Assembly (NCBI GenBank): GCA_016865015.1
Contig: CP018226.1
Span: forward strand, 1,519,001 to 1,583,000
DNA length: 64,000 nucleotides
Source of the DNA: Rhizobiales bacterium IMCC20636
Lineage (GTDB): Bacteria > Pseudomonadota > Alphaproteobacteria > Rhizobiales > GCA-2746425
Direction of reading: 5' to 3'
In this document: positions 33,869 to 41,489 of the stretch, in pieces
Layout: the number at the start of each line of letters is the position of its first letter
How positions within the stretch are numbered: position 1 is the first letter of the stretch
Notes under the pieces: model-generated
Databases searched by the model: none
Seen by the model: only the letters and a program-made list of their open reading frames with translations
What the model was told of the DNA's origin: nothing
Position numbers and translations under genes: made by a program

Positions 33869-34926
33869 CAGACTTTGATGTGGTCATTGTCGGGCAGGGG
33901 CTGGCTGGGACAACGCTGGCCTTGCATCTAATTGCGGCCGGTCAGCGCGTGTTGGTGCTGGATGCCGGAACGCCCGTGACAGCCTCAAAGATTGCAGCCG
34001 GATTGATGACGCCGATTACCGGGCAGCGATTGACGTTGAGCTGGCGGGTGGACGAATTTTTGCCCTATGCGCGCGAATTTTATGCGCGGATCGAGCAGGA
34101 AACGGACCGGGCTTTTTGTCATGACCGGATCGCAGTGCGGTTGTTCACCAAGGAGGCTGAGCGTGCAGTCTTTGAGCGGCGACAGGCCGATCCGCAATTC
34201 AGGACACATCTGGCTGACGCGGCTGTCGATGCGGTTTTGCCGGACGATGTTGCGGACACAGAAGGCGGTGGGTTTTCGATGAATGCTGCGCAGCTGGATG
34301 TTGCCGCGTTTCTGGCAGCGGCAAGAGCGTTGCTGACTGTCGAGGAGGCCGCAGTGGACTGGGGTCGGGATGTGGCATTTGGCACGGATTCAGTGACCGT
34401 TCTGGGGCATTCATCCCGTTATCTGGTGTCGTGCGAAGGTTTTGCTGCTGCGGCGAATCCGTATTTTGGCTTTGTGCCGTTCAATGCTGCCAAGGGTGAT
34501 ATTCTGACGCTGCGGTTCAAGAGCCCGGTTCCAGCCTGCAGCCTGCATCGCGGCATGTGGCTGGCCCCGACCGATGACCCATTGGTGTTTCGACTGGGGG
34601 CCAGTTACGATTGGGCGCAACTGGATAATCTGCCGGATGCGGCGGCGGGGGCGATGCTGGAGGAAAAGCTGACAGCGTTTTTTCATGTGCCCTATGACAT
34701 CATAAATCATGAGGCTGCGGTGCGGCCCATTGTGCGGGAAAGCAAGGCTTTGATCGGGTTTCATCCAGCGCATCCGCAATTGGGGTTTTTCAACGCACTG
34801 GGGTCCAAGGGATCGTTGCACGGGCCGTGGTTTGCCCGGCTGTTTTGCGACTGTCTGGTGACTGGAACGCCTGTGCCAGCAGAGTTTGATGTGCAGCAAT
34901 ATGTGACGCCGGGAGATCCGGTCTGA
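33865..34926 (+). CDS. DAO-type FAD-dependent oxidoreductase, possible MnmC(o)/MnmL-like
   Basis: The 353-residue flavoprotein has the dinucleotide-binding motif VVIVGQGLAGTTLALHL and the early signature SKIAAGLMTPITGQRL. It ends with NALGSKGSLHGPWFARLFCD, the GSKG loop typical of the FAD domain of MnmC and its relatives. It overlaps the upstream carrier (ATGA) and the downstream YtqB-like methyltransferase (TGATG). A FAD oxidase coupled to a MnmM-type methylase could perform the two steps done by bifunctional MnmC: cmnm5U to nm5U, then mnm5U. A generic amino-acid oxidase remains possible. Confidence 0.75.
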   Translation: MTDFDVVIVGQGLAGTTLALHLIAAGQRVLVLDAGTPVTASKIAAGLMTPITGQRLTLSWRVDEFLPYAREFYARIEQETDRAFCHDRIAVRLFTKEAERAVFERRQADPQFRTHLADAAVDAVLPDDVADTEGGGFSMNAAQLDVAAFLAAARALLTVEEAAVDWGRDVAFGTDSVTVLGHSSRYLVSCEGFAAAANPYFGFVPFNAAKGDILTLRFKSPVPACSLHRGMWLAPTDDPLVFRLGASYDWAQLDNLPDAAAGAMLEEKLTAFFHVPYDIINHEAAVRPIVRESKALIGFHPAHPQLGFFNALGSKGSLHGPWFARLFCDCLVTGTPVPAEFDVQQYVTPGDPV

Positions 34927-35480
34927 TGCTGCGGGCGACAGATATGGCGCAGTTGTTGCTGACGCAAAGGCTCAAAACCGGCGATGTGGTTGTGGATGCC
35001 ACAGTCGGGAACGGGCATGACATTTTGTTTCTGGCAGATCAGGTGGGGCCGTCCGGTTGCGTGATTGGTTTTGATGTTCAACAGGCTGCGCTGGATCAGG
35101 CCGCAGCTCTGCTGGGGGGACGCTCCAATGTTCGGCTTGTCCATGCCGGGCATGAAAGGCTGGCAGAGCATCTGGCGGACGAGCATGTTCGTTTGGCTGC
35201 GGTGATGTTCAATCTGGGCTATCTGCCGGGGGCCGACAAAACCGTTACGACCGGTGCGGCAACAACTTTGGCAGCCTTGCAGCAGGCATTGGCGCTGCTG
35301 GGGATTGGCGGTGTGGTGACACTTGTACTCTATCCAGGCCATCCCGGCGGCGCGGAAGAGGCGCGGGCCGTTCTAGCCTTTTTGGAAAGTCTGGACAATG
35401 ATTTTGCCGTGAGCCGCTATCACAGGGTGAATGCGGTCAAGCCAGCGCCGGAATTGCTTGTGGTGGAGCGAAAGCGTTAA
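34926..35480 (+). CDS. mnmM: Class I SAM methyltransferase, YtqB/MnmM-like
   Basis: The 184-residue Rossmann methyltransferase has motif I VVDATVGNGHDILFLA, an acidic GFDVQQAALDQA loop, the motif NLGYLPGADKTVTT and the C-terminal VNAVKPAPELLVVERKR. This set matches the YtqB (rRNA methylase-like) family. YtqB of Bacillus was shown to be MnmM, which methylates nm5(s2)U34 in tRNA. Its start overlaps the stop of the FAD oxidoreductase, which supports a joint pathway. I am confident in the family and less so in the substrate. Confidence 0.8.
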   Translation: MLRATDMAQLLLTQRLKTGDVVVDATVGNGHDILFLADQVGPSGCVIGFDVQQAALDQAAALLGGRSNVRLVHAGHERLAEHLADEHVRLAAVMFNLGYLPGADKTVTTGAATTLAALQQALALLGIGGVVTLVLYPGHPGGAEEARAVLAFLESLDNDFAVSRYHRVNAVKPAPELLVVERKR

Positions 35481-35686
35481 GGCTCTGGTTCCGGGCCAAC
35501 TGACACCAGATTTTCCGACCGGGCGAAAAAAATTCGGAAAAAACTGCAAAGCCGGTTTGAAATTTATTGCGGCACGCTGCTTCAGATGCAATAAATAGAG
35601 CATCAGCAGAGTTGGTGATTGACCAGCAAGCTATTGTTTTTAAACCTTATATCTGTAGGTCGTTCGTTTGAAGCGATACCAAAATA

Positions 35687-35710
35687 CCCGGATGGCATAA
35701 CCAGTCCGGG
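35687..35710 (-). terminator. Rho-independent terminator of the 90-residue secreted protein gene
   Basis: CCCGGATGG (35687-35695) pairs with CCAGTCCGGG (35701-35710) with one bulged base. On the minus strand the stem is followed by TATTTT. It lies 38 bp past the stop of the gene ending at 35749. Confidence 0.7.
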
Positions 35711-35748
35711 CATTTGTGCGTCCGCATTGGGTACTGCATTTTGGAGGC

Positions 35749-36021
35749 TTATTTGCGCGCAGGGCGGACAGGCTGAATGGCGATGATGGCTGCTTTTGCC
35801 TGTTTGCGGGTCTGCTTCAGTTTGAACTTTGGCGTTGTCATGATGACAGCGCTGTGGACTTCGTCGCACTGATCCATGCCGTTGCTGGCACAGGGGACGG
35901 GGTGGCTGCCCTTGTTACATGAGTCGATGACGAGATCGTAACAGTCTGACAAAGGGCTGGCATTGGCTGTGCCTGTGAGGCTGACGGCGCCGACGATGGC
36001 GAGCGCGATGAGATGTTTCAT
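35749..36021 (-). CDS. Small secreted cysteine-containing hypothetical protein
   Basis: A 90-residue protein with a signal peptide (HLIALAIVGAVSLTGTANA) and four cysteines in the first half of the mature chain (SDCYDLVIDSCNKG, VPCASNGMDQCDE), probably two disulfides, then a basic tail. ATG 36021 follows AGGAAA; the frame is open 11 codons further up. It is a lone gene next to the prophage boundary. Family unknown. Confidence 0.68.
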   Translation of the reverse strand: MKHLIALAIVGAVSLTGTANASPLSDCYDLVIDSCNKGSHPVPCASNGMDQCDEVHSAVIMTTPKFKLKQTRKQAKAAIIAIQPVRPARK

Positions 36022-36447
36022 GGGTACGTTTCCTAAAATGTGGCTGCCCGGCATTTTGCCGTTGATGAGTGGTGCAACCTGTTGCTGTTGTTTCCGGCAG
36101 TGCTGAATTGCCCGCCGATGAACACAGGCTTAGCCCAAACTGGCTGAACGGTTTTTGAAGGCAGCGTTCAGCTTGTATTCAGGGTTTTCTGACGGTTTTG
36201 GCCCGTCGGATGATCAGAATAAAAAATTGGGAAAAAGCTGCTCGCGTTTGTTTTCCGCGCCTTGTTGTCGGATCTGGCTTGTGCAAGAAATAGATCATCG
36301 GGCGATGTGACGCTGTTAGCTGTTCCACCTCATGATGTTTCAAACTTTTGAAAGACCTATTTGTCGTGTGGTGCACCGGCTGACTGCCTTGGTGCGCCTG
36401 ATTGGCCGTTCTTTCATTGCCGAAATTCACGTAATAGCGAGTTCTTC
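36022..36447. other. Intergenic region at the left prophage boundary
   Basis: 426 bp with no recognised gene. It contains TGAACGGTTTT at 36145-36155, which recurs in the same orientation at 55111-55121 beyond the last phage gene and could be part of an attachment site. Promoter signals for the terminase gene are not clear. Confidence 0.4.
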
Positions 36448-36960
36448 ATGAACGAGAGCGAGATTTGTGCCGGGCAGGTGGAACGCGGGTTGGCGCTGAC
36501 GCAGGCGCAGCAGACTTTTGTGGTGGCGTATGTGGCGACCCACCAGGCGCTGGAAGCGTATCGCCTGGCATTTGATGTGCCGGATGCCGTGTCTGACGCA
36601 ATTGTCTGGCATGAGGCCAGTGCGGTGCTGGGCAATCATGATGTGATCTTGCGGATCATGGAGCTGCAGGAGGCGGCTGCTCTGGACGGGATGGGCGGTT
36701 TGGCAGAAGAGCAGGGGCAAGATTTGTCTGATGCGGATATTCGTGCGCTGACCCATGAGCTGGAAAAAGCCCGCGTCAAGGCAATGGGTGATGAGAAGGG
36801 TGCCAACACGGCTGTCTCTGCCACCATGGGCAAGGCGAAATTGCTCGGGCTGCTGTCGGAGAGGCGCGAGCCGCCAGCCAAAGGCGCGCCGCAGGGTGTG
36901 ACAGTCGCGATTATTGATTTTGCCAAGATGAGTGATGACCGGGATGCGACCACACGGTGA
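36448..36960 (+). CDS. Phage terminase small subunit-like protein
   Basis: The 170-residue protein has the N-terminal pattern LALTQAQQTFVVAYVATHQA and LEAYRLAF, followed by an A-x-x-LGNHDVILRIMEL helix, as in Terminase_2-type small subunits that bind the packaging site. The C-terminal half (MGKAKLLGLLSERREPPAKG) matches those of rhizobial prophage TerS proteins in style. ATG 36448 is chosen because homologous sequence starts near it. Unusually, the large subunit lies 2.5 kb downstream, after inserted cargo genes. Confidence 0.7.
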   Translation: MNESEICAGQVERGLALTQAQQTFVVAYVATHQALEAYRLAFDVPDAVSDAIVWHEASAVLGNHDVILRIMELQEAAALDGMGGLAEEQGQDLSDADIRALTHELEKARVKAMGDEKGANTAVSATMGKAKLLGLLSERREPPAKGAPQGVTVAIIDFAKMSDDRDATTR

Positions 36961-37013
36961 GTGGGGTCTGGGCGACGTCGCTTTGGCACAGGCGAAAAAT
37001 GCGTTTTTTGTTC

Positions 37014-37424
37014 TCAATGGTCGGCATCGCACAAATTATGATCTGCAAGGGATTCTATCACGGCGCAATTGGCGACGCTGTCTGCGCGGCAGGCCGAAAT
37101 ACGTTTCAGCTCACGTTCCAGGCGTCGCAGTTTGGCAATCCGTGAGCGAACCTCATTGAGGTTCCTGGCTGCAATGATGTCTGCATTTTTGCAGGGCTTT
37201 TCCGGATGTCCGTGCAGGTCCAGCAACCCTTTGATGTCTTCGATGGAAAATCCCAGTTCACGAGAATGTCGGATAAAGGAAAGCTGTTTGAAACCGTCTT
37301 TTGTGTAGCGTCTCTGATTGCCGTCAGACCGTTCTGGCGCATCAATCAAGCCCATTTGTTCATAGTAACGAATGGTGGGGATTTTAACGCCGGTCCGCTT
37401 TGATAATTCGCCAATTGAAAACAT
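37014..37424 (-). CDS. MerR-family heavy-metal-responsive regulator
   Basis: The 136-residue protein has the MerR winged helix (FSIGELSKRTGVKIPTIRYY), a dimerisation helix, and a C-terminal cysteine set: KPCKNAD near residue 78, ISACRADSVANC near 110-121 and a final HNLCDADH. This resembles the Cd/Pb/Zn sensors CadR, PbrR and ZntR. It is divergent from a CDF-like transporter with a classic MerR promoter between them. The pair is inserted between phage TerS and TerL. Confidence 0.9.
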   Translation of the reverse strand: MFSIGELSKRTGVKIPTIRYYEQMGLIDAPERSDGNQRRYTKDGFKQLSFIRHSRELGFSIEDIKGLLDLHGHPEKPCKNADIIAARNLNEVRSRIAKLRRLERELKRISACRADSVANCAVIESLADHNLCDADH

Positions 37425-37436
37425 TCAAATACCCTC

Positions 37437-37467
37437 TTGAACCTCTAGCCACTAGAGGAATTATATG
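37437..37467 (+). promoter_or_regulatory. MerR-type promoter/operator of the CDF transporter
   Basis: A -35 box TTGAAC (37437-37442) and a -10 box TATATG (37462-37467) are separated by 19 bp, the long spacer that MerR regulators untwist. A perfect dyad CCTCTAG-N3-CTAGAGG (37442-37458) lies in the spacer. Confidence 0.9.
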
Positions 37468-37497
37468 TTGTGCATTCGATTATGCAAGGAATGCGAC

Positions 37498-38202
37498 ATG
37501 ACAAAAGACGCCGTCTTGAAAGCACCGGTCAACACTACTGAAATCAAAGGGTGCGGATGCTCGGGCAATCCCAAATTTGACGGTGTGGACCCAGCCTATA
37601 AGCGCGTCCTCTGGTTGGTGATTGTCATCAATGCCGCGATGTTCATTGTTGAAATGTCGGCGGGAAAGCTGGCTGGCTCGCAAGCGCTGCAGGCTGATGC
37701 GCTGGACTTTTTGGGCGATGCGGTGACTTACGGGTTGAGCCTTGCGGTGATCGGCATGAGCCTGAAGATACGATCCACCGCCGCCTTGCTGAAGGGGTTC
37801 AGCCTGATGTTGATGGGGCTCTGGGTTTTTGGCTCGACTGTGTATCAGATCTTCATTCTTGGCGTGCCGAGAGCCGAGATCATGGGATTTATCGGCCTGC
37901 TGGCTCTTGCAGCCAATCTGGCCAGTGTGTTGCTTTTGATGCGCTACAAAGATGGCGATGCGAATGTCCGCTCCGTCTGGCTGTGTTCGCGAAACGACGC
38001 AATCGGAAACGTGGCCGTGATGGTGGCCAGTGTTGCGGTGTGGCTGACTATGTCGGCTTGGCCTGACCTCATTGTGGCCATCATCATGGCTGGCCTGTTC
38101 CTGCGCTCAGCCCAACTCATTCTTGTTCAGGCCTGGCAGGAATATCGCTTGGATGAGGCGGTGGGTGTTGTGGAAAGCCATGGGCGCGATGGTGCGTGTT
38201 GA
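37498..38202 (+). CDS. CDF-like cation transporter
   Basis: The 234-residue protein has a cysteine-bearing N-terminus (IKGCGCSGNPKFD) that may bind metal, then six membrane segments. ALQADALDFLGDAVTYGLSL and WLCSRNDAIGNVAVMVAS carry the acidic residues that form the CDF transport site. CDF carriers export Zn, Cd or Co from the cytoplasm by proton exchange. AAGGA stands 7 nt before the ATG. The short C-terminus lacks the usual cytoplasmic domain. Control by the adjacent MerR regulator is strongly implied. Confidence 0.88.
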   Translation: MTKDAVLKAPVNTTEIKGCGCSGNPKFDGVDPAYKRVLWLVIVINAAMFIVEMSAGKLAGSQALQADALDFLGDAVTYGLSLAVIGMSLKIRSTAALLKGFSLMLMGLWVFGSTVYQIFILGVPRAEIMGFIGLLALAANLASVLLLMRYKDGDANVRSVWLCSRNDAIGNVAVMVASVAVWLTMSAWPDLIVAIIMAGLFLRSAQLILVQAWQEYRLDEAVGVVESHGRDGAC

Positions 38203-38236
38203 CTAGGAAATAGTTCAACGCCGCCTTTCGCAGTGC

Positions 38237-38261
38237 GTTGCAAAACGATCCTTTTTGCAAC
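38237..38261. terminator. Hairpin after the CDF transporter gene
   Basis: GTTGCAAAA (38237-38245) pairs perfectly with TTTTGCAAC (38253-38261) around a 7-nt loop. There is no T-run after it. The right arm recurs at 39024-39032, so it may instead be an end of a small inserted element. Confidence 0.4.
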
Positions 38262-38306
38262 GACAGATAGGCAAGTTCAGAAGTGACTTAAGGACTTTGT
38301 AATGCA

Positions 38307-38786
38307 CTATTGAGAGCCGTCAAATTTAGCTGATTGCCTGCGAAGCTCTAATAGCTCTCTCAGTTTCTGTGCTATGCGGGAGACACCCAGTTCTGACGTG
38401 TCTTCGGTCACCAAACAATACAATTTCACGGTATCTTCCAACGCATCCTCGAGAGATTCAGATTTCTCCACCACGGCGTAATTTACCCCATTTGCAAGCG
38501 CCTCAATAAACCAGTCTTTTTGATCTTTTGCGTCTGAGAGCCAACGACTGACCGTTTCTGGCGTTGCCCGACAACCCTTAGCAACTTCGTCTCGCGATTC
38601 ACCACTTGCAAGGAGTAGGAGATTCAAGAGTCTGGATTCGTTGGGCCAACGATGTTCAAACTCGAGGACAAAGTTTTTCTGACAAAAGTGACACTTATAC
38701 CTTTGATGCCCACGGACTTTCCCATTTCTGACGACACTAGTTCCTAAGCAACTCGGACATTCGGGTTTGTTCATGTCAGCCATCAT
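38307..38786 (-). CDS. InsA-like zinc-ribbon/HTH protein, no transposase partner
   Basis: A 159-residue protein with a zinc ribbon, CPSCLGTSVVRNGKVRGHQR then YKCHFCQKNF, very like InsA of IS1, followed by a helix-turn-helix (SRDEVAKGCRATPETVSRWL). The C-terminal half (about 90-159), acidic then basic, is unlike InsA. There is no InsB-type DDE gene nearby, so this is not an intact IS1; a domesticated DNA-binding regulator is likely. ATG 38786, 38783 or 38774 could start it; the upstream 45-residue frame ends at 38776 and is probably coupled. The surrounding DNA is AT-rich. Confidence 0.7.
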   Translation of the reverse strand: MMADMNKPECPSCLGTSVVRNGKVRGHQRYKCHFCQKNFVLEFEHRWPNESRLLNLLLLASGESRDEVAKGCRATPETVSRWLSDAKDQKDWFIEALANGVNYAVVEKSESLEDALEDTVKLYCLVTEDTSELGVSRIAQKLRELLELRRQSAKFDGSQ

Positions 38787-38913
38787 CCACGCCCGCCTTT
38801 TTTTGTGCAGCAATCAACAGACGGATTTCTCGGAGAAGGCCAGCCGACGCGGCAACAAGTGCACCGGTGGCTGCAACAAATGCGGTAACTTCGATGATTT
38901 CCAATTCACACAC
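38776..38913 (-). CDS. 45-residue single-span membrane peptide, coupled to InsA-like gene
   Basis: A short frame from GTG 38913 (or TTG 38904) to TGA 38778-38776 encodes an acidic start (ELEIIEV), one hydrophobic helix (TAFVAATGALVAASAGLL) and a basic-amphipathic tail (REIRLLIAAQKKAGVDDG). It overlaps or abuts the start of the InsA-like gene, an arrangement typical of coupled pairs. Such peptides can be toxins, holin-like proteins or membrane anchors; none is proven. Start and expression are uncertain. Confidence 0.5.
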   Translation of the reverse strand: MCELEIIEVTAFVAATGALVAASAGLLREIRLLIAAQKKAGVDDG

Positions 38914-39473
38914 CTTTATTCTTGAACCAGAGCCCAAGTTAGTGAGTTTAGAGATCTATTCGCAAGTGTTGCTCATATCAAAAATTTTTAGATAGACGAA
39001 AAACAAAAAGGTTTTCACACTCTTTTTGCAACATCTAAATCAAGGGAATATCAGGATGAGGAAAACTGTTGAGAAAACCTTCGTATTTATAACGCCATTC
39101 AGGGCTATCTGAATTTTTTTCAGGCTTGAAAACATAGAATACCAGCCATTTTGCAGCCCAACACAACAGATGTTTGCCTTTTCTATGGAGTATTTGGGTA
39201 TGGGAAGTAGGCCATCACAACAAAGTAAATGAGCCCCGCTTGTTATTTTCCCGCGCCCTGCTGATGGTAAACACGACGGTCGTTTTGTGGCAATCGCATC
39301 TGCCGTCTGCTCATGCAGTATATCGGTGGTTAAAAGACAACGAAGTTCTTTGTCTACAACATGCTATCGCGAGACTACAGCAAACGGTCTTGATTTAAGA
39401 CATGCGGGTGTAAAGAAGATTGAGCGCAACAGTACTGCCAGCGTGAATGGGACCGATTATTCCAGGACCTCCG
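38914..39473. other. AT-rich region between cargo genes and TerL, with a terminase-like remnant
   Basis: No intact gene is seen in these 560 bp. CTTTTTGCAAC at 39022-39032 repeats 38251-38261. Near 39291-39398 one frame reads LPSAHAVYRWLKDNE and then HAIARLQQT, which resembles the helix-turn-helix of another class of terminase small subunit but without start or flanks. It may be a degraded TerS. Confidence 0.4.
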
Positions 39474-39950
39474 ATGACTGAAATCACGCTGCCGCATGAT
39501 TGGACGCCGCGGTTTTATCAGATTCCGGTGATGGCATATCTGGATGGGGGCGGGACGCGGGCGATGTCGTTGTGGCATCGGCGGGCGGGGAAGGATTCTG
39601 CCGGGTTGAATTATGCGGCCAAGGAAATGTTTCGCCGGCCCGGTGTGTACTGGCATTTGCTGCCGTCGCAGCGGCAAGCGCGCAAGGTGGTTTGGAACAA
39701 TGTCGACCGGCAGGGGCGGCGGATGATTGATCAGGCGTTTCCGGAAGCCTTGCGGGTGCGCAAGCTGAGCGATGAAATGCTGATCGAGTTCAAAAACGGC
39801 TCGGTCTGGCAGTTGGCGGGCGCCGATAATTATGATGCGCTGGTGGGGGCCAATCCGGTGGGGGTGGTGTTTTCCGAATGGGCGCTGACCAATCCGCAAT
39901 CGTGGGATTTCATTCGTCCGATCCTGATGGAAAATGGCGGCTGGGCCTAG
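39474..39950 (+). pseudogene. Terminase large subunit, ATPase part, cut by in-frame TAG
   Basis: The N-terminal 158 residues of a phage packaging motor: adenine-binding RFYQIPVMAY, Walker A SLWHRRAGKDSAG and Walker B VGVVFSEWAL. ATG 39474 follows AGGA at 7 nt. TAG at 39948-39950 ends the frame inside the conserved segment that reads GGWA-stop-FNTTPRGRNHA, just before the ATP-coupling motif. The frame continues without shift into the nuclease part. The fragment alone lacks the coupling motif and nuclease, so packaging should fail unless the stop is suppressed. Confidence 0.85.
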
Positions 39951-40802
39951 TTCAACACCACGCCGCGCGGGCGCAACCATGCGTTTCAGATGGCGGTGAT
40001 GGCACAGAAGAACCCGGCCTGGTATTTTGAACGTTTGACGGTGGAAGACACGAGGGTGCTGAACGCAGAGCATATTCAGGAAGAGCGGCTGTCGGGCATG
40101 TCTGAGGACAAGATTCAGCAGGAATATTACTGCTCGTTTGAAGCCGCCGAAGCGGTGCAGTTCATCACCTATGAGCATTTGCAGCAGGCGCTTGAGCGGG
40201 TGATGGAGGATCCGCAACGGCCGGTGATTTTTGGTCTGGATGTGGCCCGCTTTGGCGATGACCGCTCGGCGCTGGCGATGCGCCATGGCGACAAGTTGAT
40301 GAACATCATCACCTGGCAGGGGCTGGACACGATGCAAACTGCTTCGAAAGTGGCGGAGATTGCCGACCGAGCGCGCCCGGACCGGATTTTCGTGGATGGG
40401 GTGGGCGTTGGCGGCGGCGTGGTGGACCGTTTGCGGCAACTGGGTTTGCGGGCGGTGGATGTGAATGCCGGTGGCCGGGCGACAGACCAGGCGCGCTATT
40501 ACAACAAGCGCGCCGAATGCTGGGGCCGGATGCGTGACTGGCTGAAGGACAGGGGCGCGATTGCGGCCAATGCCGAGCTGGAGTTTGATTTGCTCGGCCC
40601 TGAATACAGTTATGACGCGAACAACCGCATTCAGCTTGAGAAGAAGGATGACATGAAGAAACGCGGCATTCCGTCGCCAGATCTGGGGGACGCGCTGGCA
40701 CTGACTTTTGCCGAGCGGGTTTCTCCGATGATGGCTTCATTGGCTGATCAGGCGGACCAGAATTCGCATGTGGTTCTGACTGACCCGCTGGGCGGGTTCT
40801 GA
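39951..40802 (+). pseudogene. Terminase large subunit, nuclease part after in-frame TAG
   Basis: The 283 codons after the TAG continue the TerL protein: FNTTPRGRNHAFQM, then the RNase H-like nuclease with acidic residues in IFGLDVARFGDDRSALAM, RIFVDGVGVGGGVVDRL and SPDLGDALALTF. The first ATG (39990) has no ribosome site, so separate translation is unlikely. All nuclease motifs remain intact, which suggests the stop is recent. With the upstream part the protein would be 442 residues, normal for this type. Confidence 0.85.
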
Positions 40803-40820
40803 GATTTTACAGGAAACGAT

Positions 40821-41489
40821 ATGGCAAGATTACCGGATTATCGCGCGCAGCGGGGACTGGATATTGGCTCAGCGCAGAAGCTTTCTGCTGACCGCTCGCG
40901 GCTGCAGCGGTTTGAACAGCTTGGTGGTGCTGTTGAAGAGGCCGGACAAGGTGCGATGCAGATCGCGAAACGCAATGCGGCGTTGCAGAGCAGCCAGGAC
41001 AAAACGGAAGCCCTCGAGAAACATCAACAGTTTCATGATCTCCTGCAACAGGGTCTGGATGCGGTTGCAAATGATGTGCCTGCAAATGGCAAGGGGCTTT
41101 TCCAGCACTTCATGAGCGATGTGTTTGAGGCGCAGGCGCGCACATTTCTGGATGATATTCCTGAGAGTCAGCAGGCATTGTTTGCCGAGCGGGTGGCCCA
41201 GGATGAAGAACTGTTTGCAGACAGAGCAGCGATGCGTGAGCGCGATCAGGGCTATGAATATGGGGCAGAAATGTTGGCAAACAGCCGCGCGCTGATGCTG
41301 GATTCTGTTGTGCCGGACAGTCTTGATGCGCATCTGCAGCGGTTTCTGGAGGTGGCAGAAGCTGCCCCATTGCCTGCAAATCTGCGCGCACAGATGGTTG
41401 ATGAGGGGACGCAGATTGCGCGGTTCAAAGCTGTGCGCAATGGGTTGATGGGCGGCGGGATAACCGACTTTGGATCGGTGTTGGTTTAG
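40821..41489 (+). pseudogene. Phage virion-associated protein, N-terminal part, ends at in-frame TAG
   Basis: A 222-residue, mostly helical protein with AGGAAA before its ATG. It begins ARLPDYRAQRGLDIGSAQKL and has long charged helices (ERVAQDEELFADRAAMRERD) in the manner of podophage internal or injected proteins. TAG 41487-41489 is followed by an in-frame open stretch of 311 codons with no ribosome site of its own, so the two parts probably once formed a 534-residue protein. I do not recognise the exact family. Confidence 0.65.

Noticed and set aside
38307-38786. Complete IS1 insertion sequence
   Set aside because: Only an InsA-like zinc ribbon is present; no InsB/DDE frame, no IS1-type terminal repeats and no target duplication were seen.
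39375-40439. 354-codon minus-strand open frame
   Set aside because: Shadow of the terminase gene; histidine/proline/arginine-rich composition typical of antisense frames in GC-rich codons.
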